Source of the DNA: UBA1426 sp052034085
Lineage (GTDB): Bacteria > Bacillota > Clostridia > Peptostreptococcales > Anaerovoracaceae
DNA: 64,000 bases
NCBI GenBank assembly: GCA_052034085.1
Contig: JBPOJA010000010.1
Coordinates: forward strand, 19,583 to 83,582
Direction: 5' to 3'
The position numbers and the translations under genes were made by a program. Positions 43,229-51,881 of this stretch are shown here, piece after piece; position 1 is the stretch's first letter, and every line of letters starts with the position of its first letter. The notes beneath the pieces are model-generated. The model saw only the letters and a list, made by a program, of their open reading frames with translations, was not told where the DNA came from and made no database searches.

Positions 43229-43306
43229 TGGTGGGGGCAGCGGGATTCGAACCTGCGGCCTCATGCTTGTGACGCATGCGCTCTAACCGGCTGAGACTAT
43301 GCCCCC
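43229..43306 (-). tRNA. tRNA-Val (CAC), structurally unusual
   Basis: Acceptor GGGGGCA/TGCCCCC and anticodon stem CATGC/GCATG are perfect; loop GTCACAA gives anticodon CAC; CCA is encoded. The D stem needs a bulged T (TAG-T-CTC against GAGC) and the T stem GCAGG/CCCGC has an A:C mismatch. It lies five bases from tRNA-Ala(CGC) in the same direction. It may be a decaying copy or a tolerated variant. Confidence 0.8.
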
Positions 43307-43625
43307 GTGACTTTTCGGAAATGTATATGCAGATAAGAAAATGTGTAAATCAATGCATATAGTACAATATAATTTGTTTTCGAATTCATTTCAATATTAA
43401 ATATGCAAAAAGTTACTAATGATATAAATAAAAGTCACTATCAGTATGAAACCAGGTTAAACTAGATGAAACCACTAATCAGTCATGCAGGATATTTGTC
43501 AACAAAACGCATTATTCTGAAGATTGGCAATTTGAAAGTGCTTGTCATATTTTACTGGACGCTGTATAATAATATAGCATTATAATTCCTACTGCTTGAA
43601 CTATTATTAAAAAAGAGGTGATTAA
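43307..43625. other. Intergenic region with the NSS transporter promoter
   Basis: 319 bp without a gene. The only feature I support is the promoter TTGTCA (43542-43547), 17-bp spacer, TATAAT (43565-43570). The rest is AT-rich sequence with no hairpin or repeat I can point to. Confidence 0.7.
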
Positions 43626-45038
43626 ATGGAACAACAAGGTAGGGAACACTGGGGATCCCGGTTTGGTTTCATCATGGCAGCGGCCGGATCGGCTGTAGGC
43701 CTTGGAAACATCTGGAGATTTCCTTTCCTCGCTGGTATGAACGGCGGAGGCGCATTCTTAATTATTTATGTCTTGTGTGTAGTATTAGTTGGATTCAGTG
43801 TTATGCTGGCAGAGTTCACCATTGGAAGGAGAACTCAGCTGGCAGCGGTAGGAGCTTATAAGAGCAACAGCAAAAGCTGGACATTTGCCGGTGTGCTGGG
43901 AGTAATAAGCGGATTCTTCATTATGGGATTCTATCCCGTAGTAGGTGGCTGGGCCATAGCTTACATCTTCAAGTCCTTTACAGGTCTGATTTCTGCTGAT
44001 GCAGGAGCCATCGGAGATGCCTTCGGTGCATTTATCGGCCATCCTGTAATGCCCTTATTATGGATGTTAATCTTTATGCTTATTAATACCGTAATTGTTG
44101 CAAGAGGTGTATCTTCCGGTATTGAGCTGGCAGGAAAGATTCTTATGCCCGCACTTATAGTATTGCTTGCCATAGTAGCTATTAAAGGTTTCACTATTCC
44201 CGGAGCCGGTGCAGGTATGGCTTTCTTGTTTGTACCTGACTGGTCAGCAGTCACAGGAAGTACAGTGCTTGCCGCACTTGGACAAGCCTTCTTCTCGCTC
44301 AGCCTTGGTATGGGTTGTATGATTACCTACGGAAGCTATCTGACCAAGGATCAGGATTTGCCCAACAACGCATTGATAGTTGTATCCATGGATACAGGTA
44401 TTGCTATCTTCGCCGGAATTGCCCTGTTCCCGGCCCTCTTCGGATTTGGTATGGAGCCCACAGCAGGCCCCGGACTGGTATTCGTAGTAGTCCCCCAGAT
44501 CTTTGCTCAGATGGGCGGCATCGGCCCGGTTCTTTCCGGTATCTTCTTCCTTGCCCTGTTCATAGCTGCCCTGACCTCCTCAGTTTCACTGCAGGAAGTT
44601 GTTGTAGCATATCTCATGGATGAGAGAAAGATGCCAAGGGTAAAATCCTCAGTGCTTAGCGGAGTCATCATGGTCATCATGTGTACGGCCTCATCCCTGT
44701 CATTGGGAAGTTTGTCTCATATTACAGTTCTGGGAGTTGGAGCCTTCGATTTCTTCGACCTCCTGACAGACAAGATCTTCCTGGCTCTGGGCGGTTTGTT
44801 GCTGTGCGTATTCGCCGGCTGGTTCCTGAAGAAGGAGGATCTGAAAGACGAAATGACAAACGGTGGCACCAAGGAGTTCAAGCTTTTCGAGCTTTGGTAT
44901 GCTGTTGTTAAATATATCGTACCAATAATCATTGCAGTAATCGCGGTAGTAGGAATCACTGCAACTCCTCAGAGAGCTCTGATGATTGTAGGTGTGCTCT
45001 TCATCGTAGTAATCGGTGTATTCTCAAAGAAACTGTAG
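43626..45038 (+). CDS. Sodium-dependent transporter, NSS/SNF (LeuT) family
   Basis: 470 residues with about eleven membrane helices. The N terminus WGSRFGFIMAAAGSAVGLGNIWRFPFLAGMNGGGAFLIIY is the sodium- and substrate-binding helix 1 signature of the family; SLSLGMGCMITYGSYL (helix 6) is also typical. Bacterial members import amino acids or amines with sodium. The substrate cannot be told; tryptophan, tyrosine, leucine and methionine carriers all look like this. AAAGAGGTGATTAA precedes the ATG. A terminator follows. Confidence 0.95.
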   Translation: MEQQGREHWGSRFGFIMAAAGSAVGLGNIWRFPFLAGMNGGGAFLIIYVLCVVLVGFSVMLAEFTIGRRTQLAAVGAYKSNSKSWTFAGVLGVISGFFIMGFYPVVGGWAIAYIFKSFTGLISADAGAIGDAFGAFIGHPVMPLLWMLIFMLINTVIVARGVSSGIELAGKILMPALIVLLAIVAIKGFTIPGAGAGMAFLFVPDWSAVTGSTVLAALGQAFFSLSLGMGCMITYGSYLTKDQDLPNNALIVVSMDTGIAIFAGIALFPALFGFGMEPTAGPGLVFVVVPQIFAQMGGIGPVLSGIFFLALFIAALTSSVSLQEVVVAYLMDERKMPRVKSSVLSGVIMVIMCTASSLSLGSLSHITVLGVGAFDFFDLLTDKIFLALGGLLLCVFAGWFLKKEDLKDEMTNGGTKEFKLFELWYAVVKYIVPIIIAVIAVVGITATPQRALMIVGVLFIVVIGVFSKKL

Positions 45039-45062
45039 AAACAGGCAATAGTAGTTATAAGC

Positions 45063-45095
45063 AAAAGAGCTTCGGTTTATCCGGGGCTCTTTTTG
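45063..45095 (+). terminator. Terminator after the NSS transporter
   Basis: AAAAGAGC (45063-45070) pairs with GCTCTTTT (45086-45093), with an inner CGG/CCG stem, and runs into T5. Confidence 0.85.
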
Positions 45096-45122
45096 TGCAA
45101 AATCGGTCTGGCAGTGAACAGT

Positions 45123-45203
45123 GTGACAGTGGGACAGCCCTTTTGTCATATGACAAAAGGGCTGTCCCACTGTCACCACTGTCACCACTGTCACCACTGT
45201 CAC
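45123..45203. repeat. 54-bp perfect palindrome followed by four 9-bp tandem repeats
   Basis: 45123-45176 is identical to its reverse complement: two 27-base arms (GTGACAGTGGGACAGCCC...) meeting at the ATAT-type centre 45149/45150 with no loop. The right arm runs into four perfect copies of CACTGTCAC (45168-45203). No T-tract follows, so it is not an ordinary terminator. It lies between the transporter terminator and the next gene. Confidence 0.9.
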
Positions 45204-45302
45204 ACTGCCCCACGGCAACAACTTGAGCGAAAGAAGAATAAATGGTATTATAAATAGCATTCATAATACATAATTTGCAGATAGAAGCCAGAGAGGAAAT
45301 AT

Positions 45303-46553
45303 ATGTTTGAGGATTTAACTAATATTCTGGTAGCCAGCGCAGAAGGATCATTTATCCAGGTTACGGTATTTGTGGGAGCAGTGCTTCTGCTTTTTGGATA
45401 CGTCGATTTTTTGCAGCAGGGCGCTTTGGTGGAGAAAATTGAAAACGCAAAGAAGTTCCAGCCCCTGATAGGCGCCCTGCTGGGCATTCTTCCGGGCTGC
45501 GGCGGTTCAATTTTCCTGATGCCCCTGTATTTGAGGGGCACGGTAACTTTCGGGACAATTGTGGCCACCTTGATTGCCACTGCAGGAGATTCAGCTTTCG
45601 TCACTATGACACAGGCCCCAAAGATTTTCCTGCTTCTTACATCTCTTTGTTTTATAGTTGGGACGGCCACAGGCTATATAACGGACTTTTTCAAAATTGG
45701 GGACTGGGTAAGAAAAAAATCTCCTGTGATTGAGAAAAAAGCATCGGAAATGGAACATGCCGAGGCGGAGGAACTTACCAATCCTACCCACGGCCTGGCT
45801 TTTCCGGATGATATTGTCTGCCAGTCCTGTCATCTGAAACACGTAGGTCATGAGGAAGGTGACGAAATCGACATGATGCTCCATCATGGCAAACCCCTTG
45901 ATACGAAGCGGCTGGGTTACAGAATGATACATAATCACTTTGTATTATTCTGGCTGGTGGTGAGCATAGGCTTTGTTTTGGGTATAATCGAATTGACCCA
46001 GATGGACATAAACAACCTGCCGGGTTTGCCCAATTTGGGCAGAATTATGGGTATTGTGGGTACAGTCGTCACCGTAAGCTATATGGCTTTTTCCAAGAAG
46101 CTTATAAGGGCGGAAACCCACGAAGATGAGGAGCACAAGCTGTTTTCACTGCGGGAAACCTTTGCACACAATGCCGAGGAAACGGCATTCGTGGGAACCT
46201 GGGTTTTTGCGGCGTATCTGGTCTATGAGCTGGCGGTTTATTTCGCCGGCGGAGACCAGGTAGTAGCGGCTGTGATGACGTCTGCAGGGCTGGCATCTGT
46301 ATTCATGGGAGTGGCTGTGGGTATTATCCCGGGCTGCGGACCGCAGGTGATATTTGTTTCACTTTACCTTAAAGGGATGTTTCCTTTTGCCGCTCTTCTT
46401 GCCAACGGCATATCCCAGGACGGAGACGCATTGTTCCCGCTGCTTGCCATGGACAGACGTTCTGCATTTTGGGCAACGGTGCTGAACACAATACCTGCCG
46501 TATTGGTGGGCCTGATAGCTTACTATGTTGAAATGAAACTTGGCCTTTTCTAG
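45303..46553 (+). CDS. Putative manganese/arsenic-type transporter (PF11449-like)
   Basis: 416 residues with about ten membrane helices in two related halves. The signature occurs twice: GILPGCGGSIFLMPLYLRGTVTF...GDSAFV (near 58-100) and GIIPGCGPQVIFVSLYLKGMFPF...GDALFPLL (near 338-385). A soluble loop between the halves carries CQSCHLKHVGHEEGDEIDMMLHHG (about 178-205), rich in Cys and His and fit for metal binding. The family is annotated as a putative manganese transporter on thin evidence. GAGAGGAAAT precedes the ATG. Confidence 0.8.
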   Translation: MFEDLTNILVASAEGSFIQVTVFVGAVLLLFGYVDFLQQGALVEKIENAKKFQPLIGALLGILPGCGGSIFLMPLYLRGTVTFGTIVATLIATAGDSAFVTMTQAPKIFLLLTSLCFIVGTATGYITDFFKIGDWVRKKSPVIEKKASEMEHAEAEELTNPTHGLAFPDDIVCQSCHLKHVGHEEGDEIDMMLHHGKPLDTKRLGYRMIHNHFVLFWLVVSIGFVLGIIELTQMDINNLPGLPNLGRIMGIVGTVVTVSYMAFSKKLIRAETHEDEEHKLFSLRETFAHNAEETAFVGTWVFAAYLVYELAVYFAGGDQVVAAVMTSAGLASVFMGVAVGIIPGCGPQVIFVSLYLKGMFPFAALLANGISQDGDALFPLLAMDRRSAFWATVLNTIPAVLVGLIAYYVEMKLGLF

Positions 46554-46620
46554 CAGGGCAACTGGAATTTTGCCTCTCAGGTGGAACAAGAAAAATAAAA
46601 CAGAAGACAGGAGATATAAA

Positions 46621-47472
46621 ATGAACAATATAAGAGAAATAAAGAAAATTGTGACCGGCAGAAGGGCTGTAGACGGTGCTGGAGTCAGCCTGGTCAGGGT
46701 TTTTGGATATAGAGATACTAAAGACTTTGATCCGTTTTTACTGTTCGATGCCTTTGACTCCACTGATCCTGCCGACTACATAAAGGGCTTTCCCTGGCAT
46801 CCCCACAGGGGCATAGAAACTGTTACATATCTTATTAAGGGAGACATAGAGCATGGTGACAGCCTTGGAAACAAAGGGAGCATACTAGACGGGGACTGCC
46901 AGTGGATGACAGCAGGCTCCGGCATCATACACCAGGAAATGCCCAAACCGTCAGAGCATATGCTGGGAGGCCAGCTCTGGATTAACCTGCCGGCAAAAGA
47001 TAAAATGACAGCTCCCGCCTATGGCGACATTCAGAACGAAAATATTCCGCAGATTGGTGAAGAAGGCGTCAGCATAAAAATTGTAGCGGGGAAATATAAA
47101 GATAAAGACGGAGCTTTTCACGGCAAATATGTGGATGCAAATTATTTCGATGTGGAAATGGCACCCGGTGCAGAATGGACATACGAAAGCAATCCCGAAA
47201 ACACCCTGTTTATTTATATCTTTAAAGGGTCAGGCAAGTTTGGATCGGGTCAGCCCGGTGAAGAAAAACAGGTTTTACTTTTTGAAGCAGGGACTCAATT
47301 CAAAGCCAAAGCTGACGCTTCCGGCTTAAGATTTATACTGCTGGAAGGAAAACCCCTGAGAGAACCTATAGCCTGGGGCGGCCCCATAGTTATGAATACA
47401 GAGGAAGAACTGAATCTGGCCTTCATGGAGCTTGACTCAGGTGATTTCATAAAAACGGCCCACGGCCGTTAG
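46621..47472 (+). CDS. Pirin family protein
   Basis: 283 residues of the bicupin pirin family. The metal ligands are in WHPHRGIETVTYL (near 60) and in GIIHQEM (near 103); the LWINLPAKDKM stretch and the second cupin follow the family. Pirins bind iron and some have quercetinase activity; the role here is unknown. The ATG at 46621 has ACAGGAGATATAAA; the longer frame from 46540 has none. It converges on the FmdB-like gene. Confidence 0.93.
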   Translation: MNNIREIKKIVTGRRAVDGAGVSLVRVFGYRDTKDFDPFLLFDAFDSTDPADYIKGFPWHPHRGIETVTYLIKGDIEHGDSLGNKGSILDGDCQWMTAGSGIIHQEMPKPSEHMLGGQLWINLPAKDKMTAPAYGDIQNENIPQIGEEGVSIKIVAGKYKDKDGAFHGKYVDANYFDVEMAPGAEWTYESNPENTLFIYIFKGSGKFGSGQPGEEKQVLLFEAGTQFKAKADASGLRFILLEGKPLREPIAWGGPIVMNTEEELNLAFMELDSGDFIKTAHGR

Positions 47473-47481
47473 TCAGCAGCC

Positions 47482-47673
47482 TCAGCCAAAACCGGATCCA
47501 CCGGAAGAACCAGCCCCTGCGGTATTTCCGCCGTAGGGGTTGACTTTTTTGAAAACGGTTTCGAGATTTTTACTTCCGCATTTGGGACACATTTGCTTGT
47601 CTTTTTCGCTTATTTTACAGAAGACGGAAAACTCGTGTTTGCAGTCTTTGCATCTCAAATCATAAGTAGGCAT
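47482..47673 (-). CDS. FmdB-family zinc-ribbon protein
   Basis: 63 residues. MPTYDLRCKDCKHEFSVF with a later CPKCG forms the CxxC...CxxC zinc ribbon typical of FmdB-type small regulatory proteins. The C terminus is glycine/serine-rich and disordered (NTAGAGSSGGSGFG). AAGAAAGGAGAAATTCC precedes the ATG. Function is not established. Confidence 0.88.
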   Translation of the reverse strand: MPTYDLRCKDCKHEFSVFCKISEKDKQMCPKCGSKNLETVFKKVNPYGGNTAGAGSSGGSGFG

Positions 47674-47747
47674 GGAATTTCTCCTTTCTTATGCGGTTAT
47701 GTTATCATTTTTTCATTTTCAAATCAAACTGTAAGGGGCATAAACAG

Positions 47748-47776
47748 TTGCCAATTGTGATTTGTTGCGATATAAT
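47748..47776 (+). promoter_or_regulatory. Promoter of the liv operon
   Basis: TTGCCA (47748-47753), a 17-bp spacer and TATAAT (47771-47776) lie 36 bp before the livJ ATG. Confidence 0.8.
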
Positions 47777-47812
47777 TAACTCCGTATTTATTACACTTAT
47801 GGAGGGTAAATT

Positions 47813-48994
47813 ATGAAAAGAAAACTTGCATTGCTTTTGGCCTTAGTGCTTGTTATTTCTGTTTTTACAGCCTGTGGCGGTGACGGCGGCAATGGCGGAA
47901 CTGAAGGCGAGAAAGTTATTAAAATCGGCGTGTTCGAACCCTTTACAGGAGAAAACGGGGGAGGCGGATTCCAGGAAGTTCTGGGTATCAGATATGCCAA
48001 CGAAGTTTATCCTACCGTTGAAATTAACGGAGAAACCTACAAAGTCGTTCTGGTAGAAGCGGACAATAAGTCGGATAAGACAGAAGCTGTTACGGCTGCT
48101 CAAAGCCTTATGAGCCAGGGCGTGTCTGCCGTAATTGGTTCCTATGGTTCGGGTGTATCCATTGCGGCAGGTGAGATATTTGCAGAATCCAAAGTGCCCG
48201 CTGTCGGCGCATCCTGCACCAACCCCCAGGTAACTGAAGGTAACGACTATTACTTCAGAGTTTGCTTCCTGGACCCCTTCCAGGGAACTGTTATGGCCAA
48301 CTACGCCATTCAGAACGGTGCAAAGACCGCGGCGGTTATCACCCAGCTCGGCGATGACTACTCCTCCGGTCTTGGCGCTTTCTTTAAAGACGCCTTCAAC
48401 AGACTGGGCGGAGCAGGTTCGGTTGTGGCAGAAGAGCAGTTCCAGACCAACCAGACTGACTTCAAGGCAATTTTGACCAATGTCAAGGCGGCAAATCCCG
48501 ATGTAATTTTTGCACCGTCTTCAATTACCACAGCTCCTCTTATAATCAAACAGGCAAGAGAACTCGGTATTGAAGTACCCATTATGGGTGGTGACACCTG
48601 GGAGAATGCAACCATCATTGAAAACGCAGGTGCCGACTCTGAAGGCATTGTGCTTTCCACTTTCTTCGACGAAGCAGAGCCTGCAACAGATGAAGCAGCA
48701 TCCTTTATTACCGGATTCAAAGAATACCTGGTTGCAAACAAGCAGGATGACATTATCCCCGCAGTTTCGGCTCTGGGCTATGACGCATATCTGACAGTAC
48801 TGGAGGCCATCAAGGCTGCAAATTCAACAGATGGAACAGCCATCAGAGATGCTCTGACCGGCGTATCCCTGGTAGGTGTAACCGGTGCCATTTCCTTTGA
48901 TGCCAAAGGCGATGCCAACAAAGATATGGCTTTCATCAAGACCGTGGAGAACGGCGCATTCAAGTTCCTCATGACTGTTACAGTTGTGGATTAA
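47813..48994 (+). CDS. livJ: Branched-chain amino acid ABC transporter, substrate-binding lipoprotein
   Basis: 393 residues. A lipoprotein signal ends in VFTACGGDGG (lipidated Cys at about residue 22), followed by a periplasmic-binding-protein type I fold: IKIGVFEPFTGENGG, DNKSDKTEAVTAAQSLMSQGVSAVIGSYGSG and GGDTWEN. It is the surface receptor of the following permease and ATPase genes. Ligands in this family include Leu, Ile, Val and also amides or aromatic compounds. A hairpin after the gene probably keeps livJ transcript more abundant than the rest. Confidence 0.93.
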   Translation: MKRKLALLLALVLVISVFTACGGDGGNGGTEGEKVIKIGVFEPFTGENGGGGFQEVLGIRYANEVYPTVEINGETYKVVLVEADNKSDKTEAVTAAQSLMSQGVSAVIGSYGSGVSIAAGEIFAESKVPAVGASCTNPQVTEGNDYYFRVCFLDPFQGTVMANYAIQNGAKTAAVITQLGDDYSSGLGAFFKDAFNRLGGAGSVVAEEQFQTNQTDFKAILTNVKAANPDVIFAPSSITTAPLIIKQARELGIEVPIMGGDTWENATIIENAGADSEGIVLSTFFDEAEPATDEAASFITGFKEYLVANKQDDIIPAVSALGYDAYLTVLEAIKAANSTDGTAIRDALTGVSLVGVTGAISFDAKGDANKDMAFIKTVENGAFKFLMTVTVVD

Positions 48995-49013
48995 TTAAAA
49001 AACGAATAACTTT

Positions 49014-49050
49014 ATTGAGTGGGAGATTTCTCCTCCCACTCAATTTATTA
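49014..49050 (+). terminator. Hairpin between livJ and livH
   Basis: ATTGAGTGGGAG and CTCCCACTCAAT form a perfect 12-bp stem with a 7-base loop, followed by TTATTAT. The weak T-tract suggests partial termination or 3'-end protection of livJ mRNA, usual for binding-protein genes. Confidence 0.82.
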
Positions 49051-49076
49051 TGTAAGCCTTTATGGGAGACAAGTGA

Positions 49077-49958
49077 ATGAGCTTAACAGTTTTCCTGCAG
49101 CACTGCCTGACCGGCATATCCCTGGGCGGAGCATATGCTCTGATTGCCATCGGTTACACGATGGTCTATGGTATTCTTCGCCTGATAAATTTCGCACACG
49201 GCGATATTTTCATGATGGCAGGTTATTTTATGGTTTTTGCTGCAGCTTCCTTCCCATGGTACATAGCCATGGTAATTGTGCTGGTGGCCACGGTGGTTCT
49301 GGGCATACTTATTGAAAGAGTGGCCTACAGACCCATCAGAAATGCCCCCAGAATGTCAATAATGATTTCAGCTATAGGTGTGTCCTATTTATTGCAAAAT
49401 CTGGCCACCTATCTGTTTACTGCCCTGCCAAGGGGATATCCTACAATTCCTCTGCTTAAGAGAATCTATCAGATCGGAAGTTTATCGGCCTCTCTTGTAA
49501 CCATCATTACTCCGATTCTGACTTTAATTCTTGTTTATATACTGATGATGCTTATAAACTTTTCAAAAATGGGCATGGCCATGAGAGCTGTATCCAAGGA
49601 TTTTGAGACCGCCCAGCTTATGGGAATTAAACTGGACAAGGTTATAAGCACCACTTTTGCCATAGGATCTCTGCTGGCAGCAGTAGGCTCCATACTGTAC
49701 TTTACAGACCGTATGACCGTATTTCCTTTCAGCGGCACCCTGCCGGGTCTTAAGTGTTTTGTAGCGGCGGTTCTGGGTGGCATCGGCAGCATACCGGGAG
49801 CGGTTCTCGGCGGCTTTGTCCTGGGTTTGGGCGAAACAGCCCTGGTTGCCCTGGGATATTCCACCTTCAGCGATGCCTTTACCTTTGTACTGCTGATTAT
49901 AATGCTTCTGTTCAGACCTACAGGAATATTCGGAGAGAAGGTGACGGATAAAGTATGA
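49077..49958 (+). CDS. livH: Branched-chain amino acid ABC transporter permease
   Basis: 293 residues, about eight membrane helices. GISLGGAYALIAIGYTMVYGILRLINFAHGDIFMMAGY (near 10-48) and GTLPGLKCFVAAVLGGIGSIPGAVLGG (near 220-246) are LivH signatures. It forms the channel with LivM. The ATG follows GGGAGACAAGTGA; the stop overlaps livM by 4 bp. Confidence 0.95.
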   Translation: MSLTVFLQHCLTGISLGGAYALIAIGYTMVYGILRLINFAHGDIFMMAGYFMVFAAASFPWYIAMVIVLVATVVLGILIERVAYRPIRNAPRMSIMISAIGVSYLLQNLATYLFTALPRGYPTIPLLKRIYQIGSLSASLVTIITPILTLILVYILMMLINFSKMGMAMRAVSKDFETAQLMGIKLDKVISTTFAIGSLLAAVGSILYFTDRMTVFPFSGTLPGLKCFVAAVLGGIGSIPGAVLGGFVLGLGETALVALGYSTFSDAFTFVLLIIMLLFRPTGIFGEKVTDKV

Positions 49959-51037
49959 TGAAGCTCAAACCAATCACGAAAATAATATTGTCCGGGCTTT
50001 TAACAGCCATAATAGTGGCAATTCTGATATATTTAAACGCACATAAGGCCCAGTACAGTTACGCTGTTTCCATACTGGAAAGAGGAGCTATCTTTGCCAT
50101 AGTGGCAGTCGCCATGAATCTGCTCACCGGCTTCACAGGCCTGTTTTCTCTGGGTCAGGCGGGATTTATGGCCATAGGAGCCTACACGGTGTCCATCCTC
50201 ACCATCCCTGTGGCGACAAGACCCAACGTTTATTATATTAACGGCATTGCGGAGCCTTTAGCCAATGCCTGGCTGCCCCTGTGGGCCGCACTTATACTTG
50301 GAGGCCTTTTTGCTGCCATAGTGGGGGGCCTTATAGGTATCCCGGTTTTAAGGCTGAAAAGCGACTATCTGGCCATTGCAACCCTGGGCTTTTCCGAAAT
50401 AATAAGAGCCATTATTGCTTCACCCCAGATGGACAGAATAACCAACGGGTCCTATGGGCTTAAGAGCATTCCAAATTTCCCATCCTCTTTCTTTGTTTAC
50501 ATTGTTGCGGTAATATGCATAACTTTAATGATCCTGATCCTGCGGTCATCCTACGGAAGGGCTTTCAAGGCAATAAGGGAGGACGAGACCGCAGCTGAAG
50601 CCATGGGCATAAATCTCTTCCTGCACAAGCAGATGGCCTTTATAATCAGCTGCTTCTTTACCGGTGTAAGCGGAGGATTGCTGGCAGTATTTATGCGTTC
50701 CATAGATTCAAAAACTTTCCAGGTGGCACTTACATTTGACATTCTGCTTATAGTGGTGCTTGGCGGCCTTGGAAGTATTACAGGCAGTGTAGTAGGTGCC
50801 TTCCTCATGACTGCAGGCAGGGAATGGCTGCGTTTCTTTGACAGACCCCTGGTCATCGGCGGTTTTGCGGTACCCTTATTCAGGAGCGGACTGAGAATGG
50901 TTATATTCTCCATAATTCTGATGGCTGTGGTTCTCTATTACAGAAAAGGACTTATGGGCAACAAGGAGTTTTCCTGGGACGGAATATACCGATTTATAAG
51001 GCGACCTTTCGCAAGGGGGGTGAGCCGTAATGGATAA
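49955..51037 (+). CDS. livM: Branched-chain amino acid ABC transporter permease
   Basis: 360 residues, about nine to ten membrane helices. AVAMNLLTGFTGLFSLGQAGFMAIGAYT (near 52-80) and GRAFKAIREDETAAEAMGINLFLHKQMAF (near 196-225) are LivM hallmarks. It pairs with LivH. It overlaps livH by 4 bp and livG by 8 bp. Confidence 0.95.
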   Translation: MMKLKPITKIILSGLLTAIIVAILIYLNAHKAQYSYAVSILERGAIFAIVAVAMNLLTGFTGLFSLGQAGFMAIGAYTVSILTIPVATRPNVYYINGIAEPLANAWLPLWAALILGGLFAAIVGGLIGIPVLRLKSDYLAIATLGFSEIIRAIIASPQMDRITNGSYGLKSIPNFPSSFFVYIVAVICITLMILILRSSYGRAFKAIREDETAAEAMGINLFLHKQMAFIISCFFTGVSGGLLAVFMRSIDSKTFQVALTFDILLIVVLGGLGSITGSVVGAFLMTAGREWLRFFDRPLVIGGFAVPLFRSGLRMVIFSIILMAVVLYYRKGLMGNKEFSWDGIYRFIRRPFARGVSRNG

Positions 51038-51881
51038 TGGAAACGGCATGGCCCTAAAGCTATCTGATATAACCATGCAGTTTGGAGGCGTCGTAGCAGT
51101 AAATAACCTGACCATAGATGTGGAAAAAGGCAAAATAGTTGCACTTATCGGGCCCAACGGAGCGGGGAAAACAACGGCCTTTAACGTAATTACCGGTGTC
51201 TATGCGCCCACTAACGGGGCGGTTGAATTCATGGGAAAAACCATAGTAAGCAACTACCCGCAGGGCAAAATGAAGAAGGAGTATCAGGGTCAGAATCAGG
51301 GGAAATATACCGAGGTTGTTAAAAAGACTCCCGATGTCATAACAAAACTGGGCATTGGCAGGACCTTTCAGAACATCAGACTTTTCAAGGATTTAACCGT
51401 TTTTGAAAATGTTCTAATTGCCAAGCATATGAACATGAAGGCAGGAATCATTTCCGCCACCTGTATGCTTAACCATAAAGAAGAGAAGGCCATGAAGGAT
51501 CAGTCTATGGAACTTCTGGAAATTGTTGGTCTGGCTTCTGAAAAGGACGAAATTTCAGGCTCCCTGCCTTATGGCCAGCAGCGAAGGCTGGAAATTGCCA
51601 GAGCTCTGGCTACGGAACCCAAGCTTCTGCTTCTGGACGAACCCGCGGCGGGCATGAACCCTCAGGAAACCTATGACCTGGCAGAATTCATATACAACCT
51701 GCGCAGAGATTTTGACCTGACTATTTTTATGATAGAGCATCATATGAATCTGGTAATGGAAATTTCCGAAAAAATCTATGTTTTGGATTTTGGTAAATTG
51801 ATTGCGGAAGGAACTCCCGGAGAAATCCAGAAGAATCAAAGGGTAATAGATGCATATCTGGGGGTGGCTGAAGATGAGTAA
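51030..51881 (+). CDS. livG: Branched-chain amino acid ABC transporter ATPase
   Basis: 283 residues. Walker A GPNGAGKTT (near 41-49), signature SLPYGQQRRLEIARAL, Walker B LLLLDEPAAGMNPQE, with the LivG-type C terminus (EISEKIYVLDFGKLIAEGTPGEI). Residues about 78-105 form an insertion (KEYQGQNQGKYTEVVKKTPD) before RTFQNIRLF that is longer than in E. coli LivG. It forms the ATPase pair with LivF. Confidence 0.94.
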   Translation: MDNGNGMALKLSDITMQFGGVVAVNNLTIDVEKGKIVALIGPNGAGKTTAFNVITGVYAPTNGAVEFMGKTIVSNYPQGKMKKEYQGQNQGKYTEVVKKTPDVITKLGIGRTFQNIRLFKDLTVFENVLIAKHMNMKAGIISATCMLNHKEEKAMKDQSMELLEIVGLASEKDEISGSLPYGQQRRLEIARALATEPKLLLLDEPAAGMNPQETYDLAEFIYNLRRDFDLTIFMIEHHMNLVMEISEKIYVLDFGKLIAEGTPGEIQKNQRVIDAYLGVAEDE

